DNA from: Kalmusia sp. IMI 367209
Lineage: Eukaryota > Ascomycota > Dothideomycetes > Pleosporales > Didymosphaeriaceae
Reading direction: 5' to 3'
DNA length: 64,000 nt
Assembly: GCA_027946365.1 (NCBI GenBank)
Contig: JAPEUQ010000023.1
Location: forward strand, 1-64,000
Position 1 is the stretch's first letter. Each line of letters opens with the position of its first letter. The position numbers were made by a program, and so were the translations under genes. This document shows, in pieces, positions 52,037-62,903 of the stretch. The notes beneath the pieces were generated by a model. It worked only from the letters and a program-made list of their open reading frames with translations, made no database searches and was not told the DNA's origin.

Positions 52037-54451
52037 CTAACCCCTCCTTCTAAATCTGAACCCCGTCTCCTCTTCATCACTGTCCTCATCCCGTCTAGCG
52101 GGTCTACTTTTCTTGGCCGATGGCTGACCAGCAGCAACCCCCATAGGACCACGCTTCTTCGACCCCCTCTGCGATTGCGTGTTTTCGAGTTGAGTTTCTA
52201 CCACGCGTTGTGTCCTGCCACTGTTTCTGAGTGTCGACCCGCTTGGCCTGGGAATTTCTTCCTCGTCTGACCCACTATCTTCCACGTTGATGACCTCCGT
52301 TGGCTTGGCCCGCTTCCGCCGATACCCACCTTCGCGGTCAGACTCGCTATCCGGCGCATGACCCTGCCTACGCTTCAGACGCTGCTCGTCCTGCTCTGTC
52401 CTCACGGGTTGTGTATCCTCCATGAAGAACGTGTCCCCAAAACCCTTCCTCGGCGGTGCTTCTTTAAATGCGACCATGACTCTCTGTGCCGGTACTCTCC
52501 GTTGCTCGCCGCGGCGTCTGAATTGCTTGAAGTCTTTCCTCCCGTTCCACTCAGGTTTCCAGCGGTGACTTTGAGCTTGGGATCGCGCGGCCGGCCTATC
52601 TTGGTGGGGTCTGAGGGGCATGTCAACGATCTGAACGTCTACGTAGAGTTTCGAGATATCTACGCCGTCTAGTTCCTCTTTCATTTTCTCTTCTTCATCC
52701 CTACGTCTCTCTTCTGCTTCAGCCAATTGTTTCCGTGTCTCTTCCTTGATATTGATGTCTTTCTCGATCTTCTCCAGTTTCCTCATCCTCTCCTTCTGTA
52801 GCTGCTCTACACGTTGAGACTTCGTCTTCGATTTCTCCGTGGCAGCTTGGGTCTCAGGTTCGACGGAAGCGGACGGGGCTCGAGTGGCTGCTCGTTTCCG
52901 TTTGATCTCAGCAGCAGCCGGAAACATCTGATCCAGCTGCGCTGTCACTTCAACTGTGGTTCGTGGCTGAGATCGAGTAGTGCGCTGTGTCTGAGTTGCG
53001 TGAGCAGATTGAGATGGGGTCTCTTCTTCGGGCACAGATTCTTGCACGTCTTCCATAGGTGCGTCCTCAAACTTTTGCGGCTGGGTGGGCGGCTCATAAT
53101 CGTCAAATCCGGTGAAGCGACTGGTCACGCCACGTCGGATAGGACGTTTGCGAGGTATCGGTTTGGCAGGTTCTTCAGGCAGAACCGAGGTGGTTTGAAT
53201 TGCTTGTGATGGAGCCCTAGATGGTGAGGCTGGAGTAGGTTCGCGCGAACGCAAGGAGCGTTGTGTCCGCGTCGCTGTCGGCATGCTGGACTCGACTTGC
53301 GATACTTCAGATGGGGGTCGACGTAATGTCGATGTGTCTTTCGAGACGATAGCGTCAAGGAATTCGTTTTGAAGAATTGAACGCTGATTCAGTGCTTGAT
53401 CAACACCTACGACAAAGTCGATTGCCCATTGCTCTAGGTCATCTGGATAGGCTGGAAGACGAACAGTAACAACCGGAAGACCACTATCATTTGTTCTACT
53501 CCGCTTCTTGTGGCCTGCCACGCTCCTTACATAATCGACATATTCCTCTACAGTTGTTTCGCCCGGGCGGATATCAAACAAGAGCGCTTTGCCACCGCCT
53601 CCAGCAATAACCTGATGCAAGCTGGTATGCTGTGCTTCGTTCAAGAAGACGAACGTCAGTCCAGAGAAGACCTCAGAGCGCATTGGGTCGGGAGCGAGCA
53701 TTTGGTCTGGACGCGGAACTGGTTCCTGACCGGTAGCTGGAATGTATTCCTTCTCTTGAGGCCACCATGTGTCAAAGTCTTCTTCCAATTGAGAAGGCAC
53801 ATAGTTTCCCTCTGCGTCCATGGGTGCTGCCGCGTTGAGGATTGCATCGAGGTATTCGGACGTCACTACAAATGATCCAGACACGAGCGCTTGCAAAACC
53901 TTTGGCAGATTCCTCTTCTGCGATACTACGTGCGTAGTCTTACCATAGACAAATTCTGACGAGGTCTTGATGTCCATGGCATGTAGCTGGACGTTGCGGT
54001 TGTTAACCTGCGAGTTCGTCTTCTTTTCCTTAGATGCATACGTGAAGACGACGTCCTGCCATTTGACCGTAAACGGGGGGTACGAGTTCGACAATTTGAT
54101 CACATGTTTGGTGCCGGTAAGAACCGTCTTATTGTACGTAATGCTGCCGTCCGATTCCTTAGAGCTCTTCAACGTCTTGTCGCCATCCACCACGGTGCCT
54201 TGCCTACAGCTGAGGTCGGTGATCTCGATTTGCGATCTCGTGTGCAGCTTCGTGCCATCTACAGGTGGTACATCCAGCACCTTGATCATCATATGCTTGC
54301 GCGACACATTCTTATTGTCTATGAAGACATTCTTGCCCGCCGCCGCGCCGTTTCCTTCGCTATGCTTTGTGCGGCCAAAAAGTTGCTGCGACCCAGGCCT
54401 TAGCCAGACGCGCTTTCCTCCGAAAAGTATATCGTGCTCGAGGAACCACAT
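52037..54451 (-). CDS. NBS1: DNA double-strand-break repair protein Nbs1
   Basis: A subunit of the Mre11-Rad50-Nbs1 complex that senses DNA ends and activates the ATM/Tel1 kinase. Intronless, 804 residues. FHA domain at about residues 20-130 (LFGRTKHS, NVSRKHMMIK, GTVVDGDKTL), then tandem BRCT-like regions (about 150-360; YGKTTHVVSQK, VTSEYLDAIL, LTFVFLNEAQ). A long Ser/Glu-rich disordered region follows. The Mre11-binding motif is seen as KDFKQFRRR (about 636-645), and the extreme C-terminus ends in an acidic stretch and FRFRRRG, where the Tel1-binding motif lies in this family. Start MWFLEHD is typical. Nuclear. It faces the RBR ligase gene. Confidence 0.93.
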   Translation of the reverse strand: MWFLEHDILFGGKRVWLRPGSQQLFGRTKHSEGNGAAAGKNVFIDNKNVSRKHMMIKVLDVPPVDGTKLHTRSQIEITDLSCRQGTVVDGDKTLKSSKESDGSITYNKTVLTGTKHVIKLSNSYPPFTVKWQDVVFTYASKEKKTNSQVNNRNVQLHAMDIKTSSEFVYGKTTHVVSQKRNLPKVLQALVSGSFVVTSEYLDAILNAAAPMDAEGNYVPSQLEEDFDTWWPQEKEYIPATGQEPVPRPDQMLAPDPMRSEVFSGLTFVFLNEAQHTSLHQVIAGGGGKALLFDIRPGETTVEEYVDYVRSVAGHKKRSRTNDSGLPVVTVRLPAYPDDLEQWAIDFVVGVDQALNQRSILQNEFLDAIVSKDTSTLRRPPSEVSQVESSMPTATRTQRSLRSREPTPASPSRAPSQAIQTTSVLPEEPAKPIPRKRPIRRGVTSRFTGFDDYEPPTQPQKFEDAPMEDVQESVPEEETPSQSAHATQTQRTTRSQPRTTVEVTAQLDQMFPAAAEIKRKRAATRAPSASVEPETQAATEKSKTKSQRVEQLQKERMRKLEKIEKDINIKEETRKQLAEAEERRRDEEEKMKEELDGVDISKLYVDVQIVDMPLRPHQDRPAARSQAQSHRWKPEWNGRKDFKQFRRRGEQRRVPAQRVMVAFKEAPPRKGFGDTFFMEDTQPVRTEQDEQRLKRRQGHAPDSESDREGGYRRKRAKPTEVINVEDSGSDEEEIPRPSGSTLRNSGRTQRVVETQLENTQSQRGSKKRGPMGVAAGQPSAKKSRPARRDEDSDEEETGFRFRRRG

Positions 54452-55479
54452 CGTGCGTACCGACGGCGGGTAGTTGTCGAGGCGGGTGTGAACTTCGTGG
54501 AAGGCGAGGAACGCTGATTCGAGCGCCGAACGTAAGGCCTCAAGCTATTCGAAGTCGCAGCTGGGAAGAAATGGGGGCGTACATGGCGCGGCGAGCTGCG
54601 GTTCACAGTCGTTGCATGCTGAAGGTGGTAACGGAAGCCTAGCGGGTGCGTGCGCCTCACGAACGCGAGCTCACGTGCAAGGTGCGACCAGGATCTGGTC
54701 CTTGAGCCACTATACTAAGATCAAAGAGGAGCATTCATTTTCATCATTGAACTTCGTCGAAACTTCCTACCAGGGCTGCTGGTGACCATGGAAGATCGCC
54801 TATAGCCGCAAGCTCCAACCCTCACATCTTCATCTGCAGTACAGTACCGATCGCACCCAACCCTCGCGGCTTACGCAGCTCACTTTATCAACCTACTATC
54901 GTCCCAACGTTCATGCACGAACGCACACGAACGTACACGATCGACACATGCCCTCCCGTACGCATATCAGTATTCCACTGCAGTTTGGTGAAGCGCAATT
55001 GCGTATTGTTGTACGACTAGCCGGAATCGGGTGTATGGCGCACCGCATCCTCCATTGAGCTTGTAGACGTGGGCAGCCTCCGTTTTACGTCTATCTTCTC
55101 AAATGTGTATTCGTCAAATGAGATCAAATGATGCTATGTTATGGATATCTTGACACAATACCTACTTGACCGTTGACGTAATGAGTGCTTTCATCGCCGC
55201 CGTTCCATGGTTGAGGCTGCAGAGACCCGCCCACAATCTGCCTTTCCATTACAAGTTTCACAATCACTCGTCTCACCTGCCTTGCTTTATCGACCAGCCG
55301 TAACTGCGCATGACCGGCTCGACTAAACTCAGCCTTGAACCACGGTGTACACCGCAGTGCCTTAGGACTCCCGCCTTACGCCTGCTTAGCCCCTCTTTGC
55401 GCAGCACCTCAAGCACCGCGGCCTCAGAGATACTCAGGTGATTGGAATAAAAGTCCTGAGCGCCACCCCAGACATCTTC
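54452..55479. promoter_or_regulatory. Divergent promoter between NBS1 and the RBR ligase
   Basis: About 1.0 kb separates the starts of the two genes. A short purine/pyrimidine alternation CACGAACGCACACGAACGTACACGATCG lies at about 54911-54941 and is repetitive (three related ACACGAACG-like units). No TATA box was recognised. Confidence 0.4.
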
Positions 55480-57570
55480 ATGTTACGCTTTTTCCTATTC
55501 CTGTTGTTCCTATTGCTGTTATTCTGGAAGATGTTCAATTACGGCGTGCAGCATTCAAAACAAGCCCTCAGCGCTACATGGGAGCACCCACGGAAATTGC
55601 GGGGTGGGTGCAAACAGGGAGATCGGTACGAAACCAGCCAACAGCTTTCAGTATCTTCTCCAAGCACAGTAATCCTTCCGGTTGTGGATGCGCCTGCAGT
55701 TGAACGGTCATGCAAGCATCTTTCTAACGATGGGAAGACCCTCAACATCTTTCCTGCGAGCGAACGTCTAGAAGCCTCACCTGCGGGACATACATCACAT
55801 ATTTCACTTAATCTCAAAGTCCTTGGAACATTGAAATCGCAACCGTTGATGCCCGAACACGGGCCACTGCCTGCAACACTCAGGCAACGTGAAGAGTCCC
55901 ATGAGCCGTCGACTGCCCTTTCACCTAACTCAAACTTGACCACTACAGGTGAAATCCTCTCACCTTCGGCGCAGGCCGCCCTTCAGTCAGTCGACACATC
56001 GTTATTACTAGGCAGCAAAACGTCCGACCCAATAATAAAGAGATTTCGCAAGTTGAAAGGAGCAGACTCACATCCCGATCTCACAACTTCAACCACTAAA
56101 TCTCTTCCTCCACTTCGCAGGAACCCAAATATCCCTGCGAGCAAGCCACTACCTTCAACTCCTGGAACAATCGAAAGCATGGGTCCTTCACGCCCCGTAC
56201 GTAGGCGAGCTGTTAGGGAAAGTTCCAACCCTTATATAGCTCGTCTTCAAGCGCTCGAACGCAAACAGAAGACCAGCCGTCAAACGAACATTACACCTCA
56301 CGCGGACTTAGATGCCAAATCCGACTATCCTTTGCGAGAGCCTGCTCGTAGACTTTCAGGTTCAGGGCAGAAAATCGATAATGGGCAGCAGGTCCGCTAT
56401 CCGAAAATCATCACAACGAGCGGGCGACTTCAATCTCCGACGCCAATTGTCAAGTCACCAAAAGCCCAAAGCCGAAAGTCATTACTAGAGCGCTCGAGTT
56501 CCATCAAACTTGAGAAATTCGCTGTCACAGAGCAAACGGAAAATGATCGAAAGCTAGCTGAGCGCCTTCAGACTCTAGAGAGTGAGGATTTCGAACTCTA
56601 TTTCAGCTCACCGTTCTGGACGACGGGAGGGAACGTTGAACCGAACTCACCAGATTTACTCTGGAGATCGAAAACGGATATAACCAGCCCCGTGACACAA
56701 TCTAGCAGATCAACTTCGCGACCCTCAGGTAGTCGGGATAACCCAATCGACTTAAGTTATGACACGGAAGATTCTGACGAGGATATGTACCACGAGTGCA
56801 TCACCACCGAAGGTACACGACAAGCGGTTGCTACGACACGCGAATGTGCGGTCTGTGGGAGCGAGACCCTCATGGCAGAAATGCCTTCGCTGGCTAATTG
56901 TACACATGGGCCAGAAACTTGCGCCGATTGCTTTGCTCAATGGATTGCCTCCGAATTAGGTGGAAAGGGGTGGAAAGGAATCACATGCCCTTCTGCTAAT
57001 TGCAACGTCACTCTCGAGCACCACGACGTACAAAAGTATGCCACTGCGAAGGTCTTTGCACAATACGATACGTTTATTATGCGGGACACGCTCGGTCAAG
57101 TGCCGAACTTCAAGTGGTGCCGTCGGACCGGATGTAGTTCGGGGCAGATACAAGATGAAGACGGCTATATCTTTACATGTGCCGCTTGTGGTCACAAAGT
57201 CTGCACCGTACATGACGTTGACTGGCACGAGGGGGAAACATGCGAGGAGTACACGTATCGATCAAGCGGCCAGAAGGATAGAGAACAGAAAGCACAAGAA
57301 GAAGCTAGCATCAAAGCCGTCAATAAGCTTAGCAAGAAGTGCCCGGGACCAGGCTGTGGCTACAATATACAGAAGCATCGCGGGTGCGATCATATGACGT
57401 GTAAGTTTCGCCGCCTTTTGTAAGTCAAGAACAATTGCTGATGTCAAGAAGGTTCGCGATGCCGTTATGAGTTTTGCTGGGTCTGCTTGGCCGACTACGC
57501 TAAGATACGAACGAAAGGCAATGCGTTCCATGACGGGGACTGCCCATATCATAGCAGGAGAATCCATTGA
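55480..57570 (+). CDS. RBR (RING-IBR-RING) E3 ubiquitin ligase with N-terminal hydrophobic segment
   Basis: Transfers ubiquitin through a RING/HECT-hybrid mechanism. Two exons (55480..57400, 57452..57570) give 679 residues. RING1 starts near residue 456 (CAVCGSETLMAEMPS); the IBR follows (WCRRTGCSSGQ, CAACGHKVC); RING2 is rebuilt by the intron as CPGPGCGYNIQKHRGCDHMTC joined to SRCRYEFCWVC, with Cys636 at the catalytic position (GCDH). The first 450 residues are Ser/Pro-rich and disordered. Residues 3-18 are strongly hydrophobic (RFFLFLLFLLLLFWKM), which could anchor the ligase in a membrane. The start is uncertain: the frame is open upstream without an ATG back to 55438, so an upstream exon is possible. 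The short tail after RING2 ends in DGDCPYHSRRIH. Confidence 0.88.
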
Positions 57571-58359
57571 AAAACAGAGTGTCGCCGTATCATGGTTCAA
57601 TGTGGCTCGAGTTTGATAATTCGGGACTCAATCAGAGCTGCATCCGCAACTCAATTTACTATTTAATACCAAATAGCCTGCTAGCAACCTAAAGTTTTCA
57701 CCTGCATAATCAATTAATGTTTGTGGAGGGTAATGGCGAACACGTCTTGCACGGAGTAGGGGAGAGCCGGTCTCGATCGACATTACTAGAAGTGTACTAG
57801 ACTCCGATGCTTTCTCAATGATTGGGGTAGATGGTAAGATTGCTCGTGACTTAATCCTAGCCACATTTTACGATCGGGATTTAGTCCTCTTTTGGCTGGC
57901 GACATGGAGCGTTCGTACAGACACTCATGGCTCTTGAGATGAGAGGCCTCGGTATTGTGTATGTAGCAGACACATACTCACATATAAAGCACCCTGAATC
58001 CCTCCATGATAATTTGTTTTGCAGTCATACCGTCATCATTACACAAAACAAAGCAATCTTGAGGTCACGGCTGAAAGCGGTCTTGTGCAGGCCCCACCGC
58101 GATTGGCCCGTCGCCACGCCAGTTCGGAACTCGTTAAATTTTTCCGATGTATACAAACACCACTTTCCGCCATTGCATTCCGGCAATTGGCAAGCCCACC
58201 GAGTCGCTCAGCGCCCACGGCCATGTGTTGAAGACTGCACGTTGTTCCTGTAACGCCTGCACCAATTGCCAATTAGCTGCCATCTCCGCTGCCTTTGTTG
58301 GATCGCGTACCTCCAAGTGTACCTGCTGTACCCCTGACGCGTGCAGCGCCGACGCAGAC
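57571..58359. other. Intergenic region, promoter of ERG4
   Basis: About 0.8 kb on the same-strand side of the RBR and ERG4 genes. Minus-strand frames that cross into ERG4 at 58134-59201 are antisense to its exons and lack family features. No sterol response element was recognised by eye. Confidence 0.4.
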
Positions 58360-60253
58360 ATGACGGAACGCATGACGCGCAGCAAGACGGGGAAGACGCC
58401 CAGGTGAGTGCTCTTGCCGACTTGCAGTATCTGGAGGGACATTTGAATTTGATCGCTGACGTGCATGACGCCTGCAGCAAGCCCTATAATCCAGGATTTG
58501 TTGAGACGCCTGGTCGTAGGAGGTCCACGCGCAAGTCGATTGTTCCAAACGTCGATAGCGAATACGAGTCTACGCCCGAGCCCGACGTGTTTTCGAAGCC
58601 TGCAATTGCAGCGCCGAAGTTCGAGAATGGCGATGTGACGCTTGATGGCAACGGCAAGGTTAATGGGCATGCGAATGGAATTAATGGGAACGCAAACGGC
58701 CTCAATGGCAGCGCGAATGGAGTCGCGAATGGCAAAAAGAATGGACAAGTCAACGGCAGTGTGAATGGACATGCGCGGAAGACATCTAAGGGAGCGACTG
58801 AGCATGAGGAATTCGGCCCATATGATACCTCCGGCGAGAGAGAGTTTGGTGGGAGCTTCGGCATGAGCGCTATGATGATCGGCTTCCCTGCGCTCATGTA
58901 CTACATGTGGATCGGTGCCTTCTTCTACGACGGCAAGCTCCCAGTCCCTGCCGAGGGGGAAAGCTGGGCCGAGTTCTGGCAGCACATGTGGTCCTTGGTC
59001 AAGACGGAGGCATACCCTAACGCGCGAGCGTGGAAGATCTACTGGATCTTTGGTTTGACGCAGATGGCCTTTTACATGATTCTTCCGGGAGTATACCGCA
59101 AGGGCAAGCCTCTTCCTCATCTGGGAGGCAAGCAGCTCGACTATTACTGCTCTGCCATGTGGTCTCTGTACACGAGCATAGCCATTGGATTGGCGCTGCA
59201 CTTCACTGGTGTATTTAAGCTATACACTTTGGTGGATGAGTTTGGCCACATTATGAGTGTTGCCATCCTCTCTGGCTATCTCTGCGCAATCGTCTGCTAC
59301 GTCCAAGCCATTATTCGCCGTAAGACGATTCGTATGACTGGTTATCCTATCTACGATTTCTTCCTGGGAGCTGAGCTCAACCCTCGGCTCTTTGGCATCT
59401 TGGACTTTAAGATGTTCCTGGAGGTTCGAATTCCGTGGTACATTGTTCTGTTCCTTTCTCTTGGTACCTGCTTGAAGCAGTATGAACAATATGGCTACGT
59501 CTCTATGGAAGCCGTTTTCCTCCTGTTCGTGCATTGGCTTTACGCGGGTGCCTGTTCAAAGGGAGAGCACTTAATCATTACCACGTGGTAAGTCATTGGC
59601 GTCATTTGGTCTTCTGCCATCTCTAATAGATCTAGGGACATGTACTATGAGAAGCTGGGCTTTATGCTCATCTTTTGGAACATGGCTGGTGTACCCCTCA
59701 CCTACTGCCACTGCACCCTCTTCGTTGCTCTTCACGACCCCTCCGAATACCAATGGCCTTTCTGGTTCACCGCCCTGCTCACGGCCGCCTACTTCGGTGT
59801 CTACTACGTCTGGGACACGACCAACAGCCAGAAAAACCAGTTTCGCCAAGAAGAGCGCGGCGCCGTCGACGAGCGCACGACATTCCCTTACTTCAAATAC
59901 GGCCGCATTGCGAACCCTAAGACCATCCCTACCAAACGCGGCAACAGTATCTTATGCGACGGCTGGTATGGAAAGGCGCGCAAGATCCATTACAGCTGCG
60001 ACTTTTTCTTCGCAGTGAGCTGGGGTCTTATCACAGGGTTCAAAAGCCCTTTTCCCTGGTTCTACTCCGTATTCTTCGCGGGCATGATTATCCATCGTGC
60101 GAGAAGGGACATTGAGAAGTGCAGGAAGACATACGGAGAGGCGTGGACAGAGTACGAGAAAAGGGTGCCCTATCTTTTCATTCCTGTAAGTTGCGCACTT
60201 GTTCCCAGTCTCTTTGACGCCAATGTCTAACGATGATACAGGGTGTCTACTAA
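58360..60253 (+). CDS. ERG4: Delta(24(24(1)))-sterol reductase (ERG4)
   Basis: Last enzyme of ergosterol synthesis; reduces the C-24(28) double bond in the endoplasmic reticulum with NADPH. Four exons (58360..58403, 58478..59587, 59636..60185, 60242..60253) give 571 residues; the last exon is only 12 nt (G-V-Y-stop). The membrane core starts near residue 150 ([19 protein letters not shown]) with about eight to ten spans, and the C-terminal signatures of the ERG4/ERG24 family are present ([64 protein letters not shown]). The N-terminal 130 residues hold an Asn-Gly-rich region (about residues 80-115, with roughly ten NG pairs in short imperfect units) that yeast Erg4 lacks. The first intron uses the CCTGCAG acceptor at 58471-58477. 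Confidence 0.94.
58658..58775. repeat. Imperfect coding repeat (Asn-Gly units) in ERG4
   Basis: Within ERG4 exon 2 about ten AATGGN/AACGGN units recur every 6-15 nt, encoding the NG-rich stretch ([19 protein letters not shown] and on). The units are degenerate at the third base, so this is an old or selected repeat and not a fresh slippage array. Confidence 0.7.
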
Positions 60254-61282
60254 GTGTTTTTCGCTACGCATGACTGATTTGTTGTGTCCATTCTGGCTGC
60301 TTTTACAGTACATGGCTTGCCAGTCTCCGCTTCTCTTCATGGGTCGCGTCAATGCGCTATAGTAGGGCAATTTACGGGCTTATATCTTTGGATACCCCTT
60401 GTACTATTCTACGCACATACTTGACATTGTATACGTTTCGTTTTGTATTCCTCGCTTTTGTATGGTATGGCTTGATGCAGGCCTTGTACACTGTAAAAAT
60501 TAATCATAATAGTATATTAATGCGGCATATTTATGAGTCTCTAAAATCTATCTAGGGGTGTGTGCAGATAGATCACATTTCACGGTGCCGTTGCTGTGTC
60601 AAGTGTGGAGACTCGTAGTGCCGGGTGACCGCGCGGTCTGTGGTCGCTGCTGATGAGCAGCACACGCACATTTAAGGGCAACTAAATCTACCTTTTTCCT
60701 AGGCCATGATAGCTCTGTGCTGGCAATGATAGCAGAATTGTCTGTAGAGACACGTTGGTATACGAAGTCTCCATGCCCTCTTAATAGTTTTCATGGGTTC
60801 AATGTGCATTCTATGATAAGATTCTAACACACTATTTGCACCACAAGCTTCAAGCTGCCCAAGCAAAGGCGATGTGATATTTGAACAGGGGGAGCGACTC
60901 TGTACGAATCCCGGTGTCTGATTTGCAACGATACACTGTTAGATATACTTATCAATAATTATTTCGTGCATATGAATGAAAAAGGTCTCTCGCATGACAT
61001 CTCCTATGTACGCTGGATACTACTCAAGAAGCAAAAAAACGATACCAGTAAATAACTATAGATCTAACATGCTAATATGTAAGCTCTGGCAAGGAAACGA
61101 ATAAAGAGATAATGAAAAACTCAAGATGTCATAGAAGTGAAACCCTACAGTGCTTGCGTGTGCCCTCAGAAAAGGCTGGTGACGCGAGCAAAGGAATGCT
61201 ACACCTTCTCCTAACTAGCATTATTGAGCCTGAATAGGCCATATGGAACTTACCCTCAACTGCGAATGATCTCTTGCCAAGC
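60254..61282. other. Convergent intergenic region, about 1 kb
   Basis: Between the 3' ends of ERG4 and the coiled-coil gene. AT-rich, with no supported gene. It includes possible downstream exons of the coiled-coil gene at 61254-61282 and 61166-61198. Confidence 0.5.
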
Positions 61283-62062
61283 CTAAACAAGAGGTGAGTC
61301 TGGTGGGGGAACGTGAGACTCCTTGAGAGGGATGACGGGATTGACAGTGCCACTATTGCCGTCGGGGAGAGATAAAGAAGCGCAGCTCTGACGCTCACCT
61401 ATAGTCTTCTCCTTGAGCTCGGTGATTTTCATGCGTAGGCGGCCAGTCTCCTCCTCTTTCTCCCAGAGCTTAGCACGGAGAATACCATTTTGAGCCTCGG
61501 CCATCCGGAGGCGCTTGTAGTAGTTGTCGCTTGTCAGAAGCTTAGGCACGTTGTCGTGGCCGCTGGACGCAGCAAACGATCCAGAGTAATGGGGCGATCG
61601 CTGCATCTCAAGCTCCTTCTTCATCGCCGCCATCTCCTCTTCGAACTCTGCGCGTATAATCTGAAATTCCTTGAATATATTTTCCTTCTGCTTGACTTCT
61701 TCGATAAAGCGGTCACGAAACATTTGATGGATAGCTAGCTGCTGTTTGTATGTTTGCTCTTGCTGTTCATCGTGGGCTAGCGCTGCCTGGAGGGCATGGA
61801 CCTGTATCTTTTCCGCATCCTCGAGATCTTGAACCCATTCCCTCAGTTCACTCTCCCAAGCCCCAACGACTCTCGCGACTAAAGAGGCACCGATGACTTC
61901 GGCTTGCTCTCCGAGCTGCTCGAGCTGTTGCTTGCCCTTAGTGATTTTGTGTAAGAGAGCCGCGAGCTTAGTTAGTGGCGGTGAAGAGGTGCCTTCCTTG
62001 ATAGTGATACCGTGGTGAGTGGTACCCTGAGGATTTGAATCGGTGGAGTGAGAATTGCCCAT
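61283..62062 (-). CDS. Coiled-coil protein with N-myristoylation motif, uncharacterised
   Basis: Single-exon model of 259 residues. It begins MGNSHST, a good N-myristoylation signal (Gly2, Ser5/Ser7), so it is likely attached to a membrane surface. Residues of about 35-200 are helical with heptad-like patterns (LHKITKGKQQLEQLGEQAEV, then FIEEVKQKENIFKEFQIIRA and EFEEEMAAMKKELE), then a further short coil (LRMKITELKEKT). I do not recognise a family. A spliced alternative exists: donor GTGAGC after 61399, acceptor TTTAG before 61282, then a GTAAGT donor after 61254 and a TAG acceptor before 61198, ending at 61166, giving 241 residues with a different tail. The stop of the unspliced frame is the TAG of that acceptor, so transcript data are needed to choose. 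Confidence 0.65.
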   Translation of the reverse strand: MGNSHSTDSNPQGTTHHGITIKEGTSSPPLTKLAALLHKITKGKQQLEQLGEQAEVIGASLVARVVGAWESELREWVQDLEDAEKIQVHALQAALAHDEQQEQTYKQQLAIHQMFRDRFIEEVKQKENIFKEFQIIRAEFEEEMAAMKKELEMQRSPHYSGSFAASSGHDNVPKLLTSDNYYKRLRMAEAQNGILRAKLWEKEEETGRLRMKITELKEKTIGERQSCASLSLPDGNSGTVNPVIPLKESHVPPPDSPLV

Positions 62063-62407
62063 TTTTTTTAAGGAATGGACAGTTGTTTAATGAGCTTATC
62101 AGTTGATTACACTCTGGTATAGCTCGTTAGAAGCTTAAAGGGATTCTTTTGTGAATTGGTTGGGGGGTGTGAGCAAAGAGAAATATATCTATATCGCGAT
62201 ATCGACACTGGAGCATAGTGGAAAAAGGATGGAACGCTCATTGTATATGTTGATTGACGTATATCGTCGTGTGCTCACAAGGTGGCCCCGAAAGCAATGT
62301 TTTCCATAGTATATATTTTACATAAACTTTGCACAATGCTGATGATGCTGTTTTACAGGGCTGGGGACAAAACATTGCCTTTCCAGACATCTTTGCATGC
62401 TCTTCCT
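62063..62407. other. Intergenic region
   Basis: About 345 bp; upstream region of the coiled-coil gene and 3' flank of MGR2, with an ATATATC/TATCGCGATAT stretch near 62184-62200. Nothing else seen. Confidence 0.5.
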
Positions 62408-62903
62408 CTAGTTCCTCTCCTCGCGAGAAGCTCGTGGGTATTGGTATTGGCGGGGGAGGATAATCGGCCTCCTGTTGATCTTTGCGAAGGCCTCGGCGGC
62501 AATGGGAGAGCTGTCTGTGCGAATTGTAGTACCGATGGCCATGAAGAAGCTACACAATGTCTACTTAGCTACATTCCATGTCTAAAGTGGCATTACTTAC
62601 CCGAATGTAGCTGCCGAACCCACCATGTATTGCCCCAGCGTCCGAAGCATGCCGTTAGGTCCAGGACCGAACCGTACGATGTTGGTGAATCCTGTAACCG
62701 TCAGATATGGCTCATGTATGGCCAAGATAAGCGCACCGAATATGAAGCCGATGATGAGGCCTACGGACCCTTCCATCATCCCACCCATCTTGACTACCTG
62801 CCGTTAGCGAAGGTTTGGTTGCACTGGAAGATGGCAACCCACGTTTGTCGAGAGTGGAGGGGCCATGCTGGCCACCAGGCATAGCTCCAACGGGCACTGG
62901 CAT
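62408..62903 (-). CDS. MGR2: TIM23 translocase subunit Mgr2 (Romo1 family)
   Basis: A small inner-membrane protein that acts as lateral gatekeeper of the TIM23 import complex. Four exons (62903..62843, 62793..62737, 62691..62601, 62549..62408) give 116 residues, within the family range. Splicing rebuilds the Romo1/Mgr2 domain: DKLKMGGMMEGSVGLIIGFI, FGFTNIVRFGPGPNGMLRTL, and GQYMVGSAATFGFFMAIGTT, with two membrane spans separated by a short loop (FGPGPNG). Reading straight through the second intron would insert HEPYLTVTG in the middle of the first span, which is why splicing is preferred. The C-terminal tail is basic and hydrophilic. No single open frame covers it. Confidence 0.93.

Noticed and set aside
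58134..59201. Minus-strand open frame of 355 codons opposite ERG4
   Set aside because: It is entirely antisense to well-supported ERG4 exons and has no protein family feature.
60890..60930. Possible tRNA B-box-like GAATCCCGG
   Set aside because: No cloverleaf could be folded around it by eye: no matching A-box, acceptor stem or anticodon arm at the right spacing.
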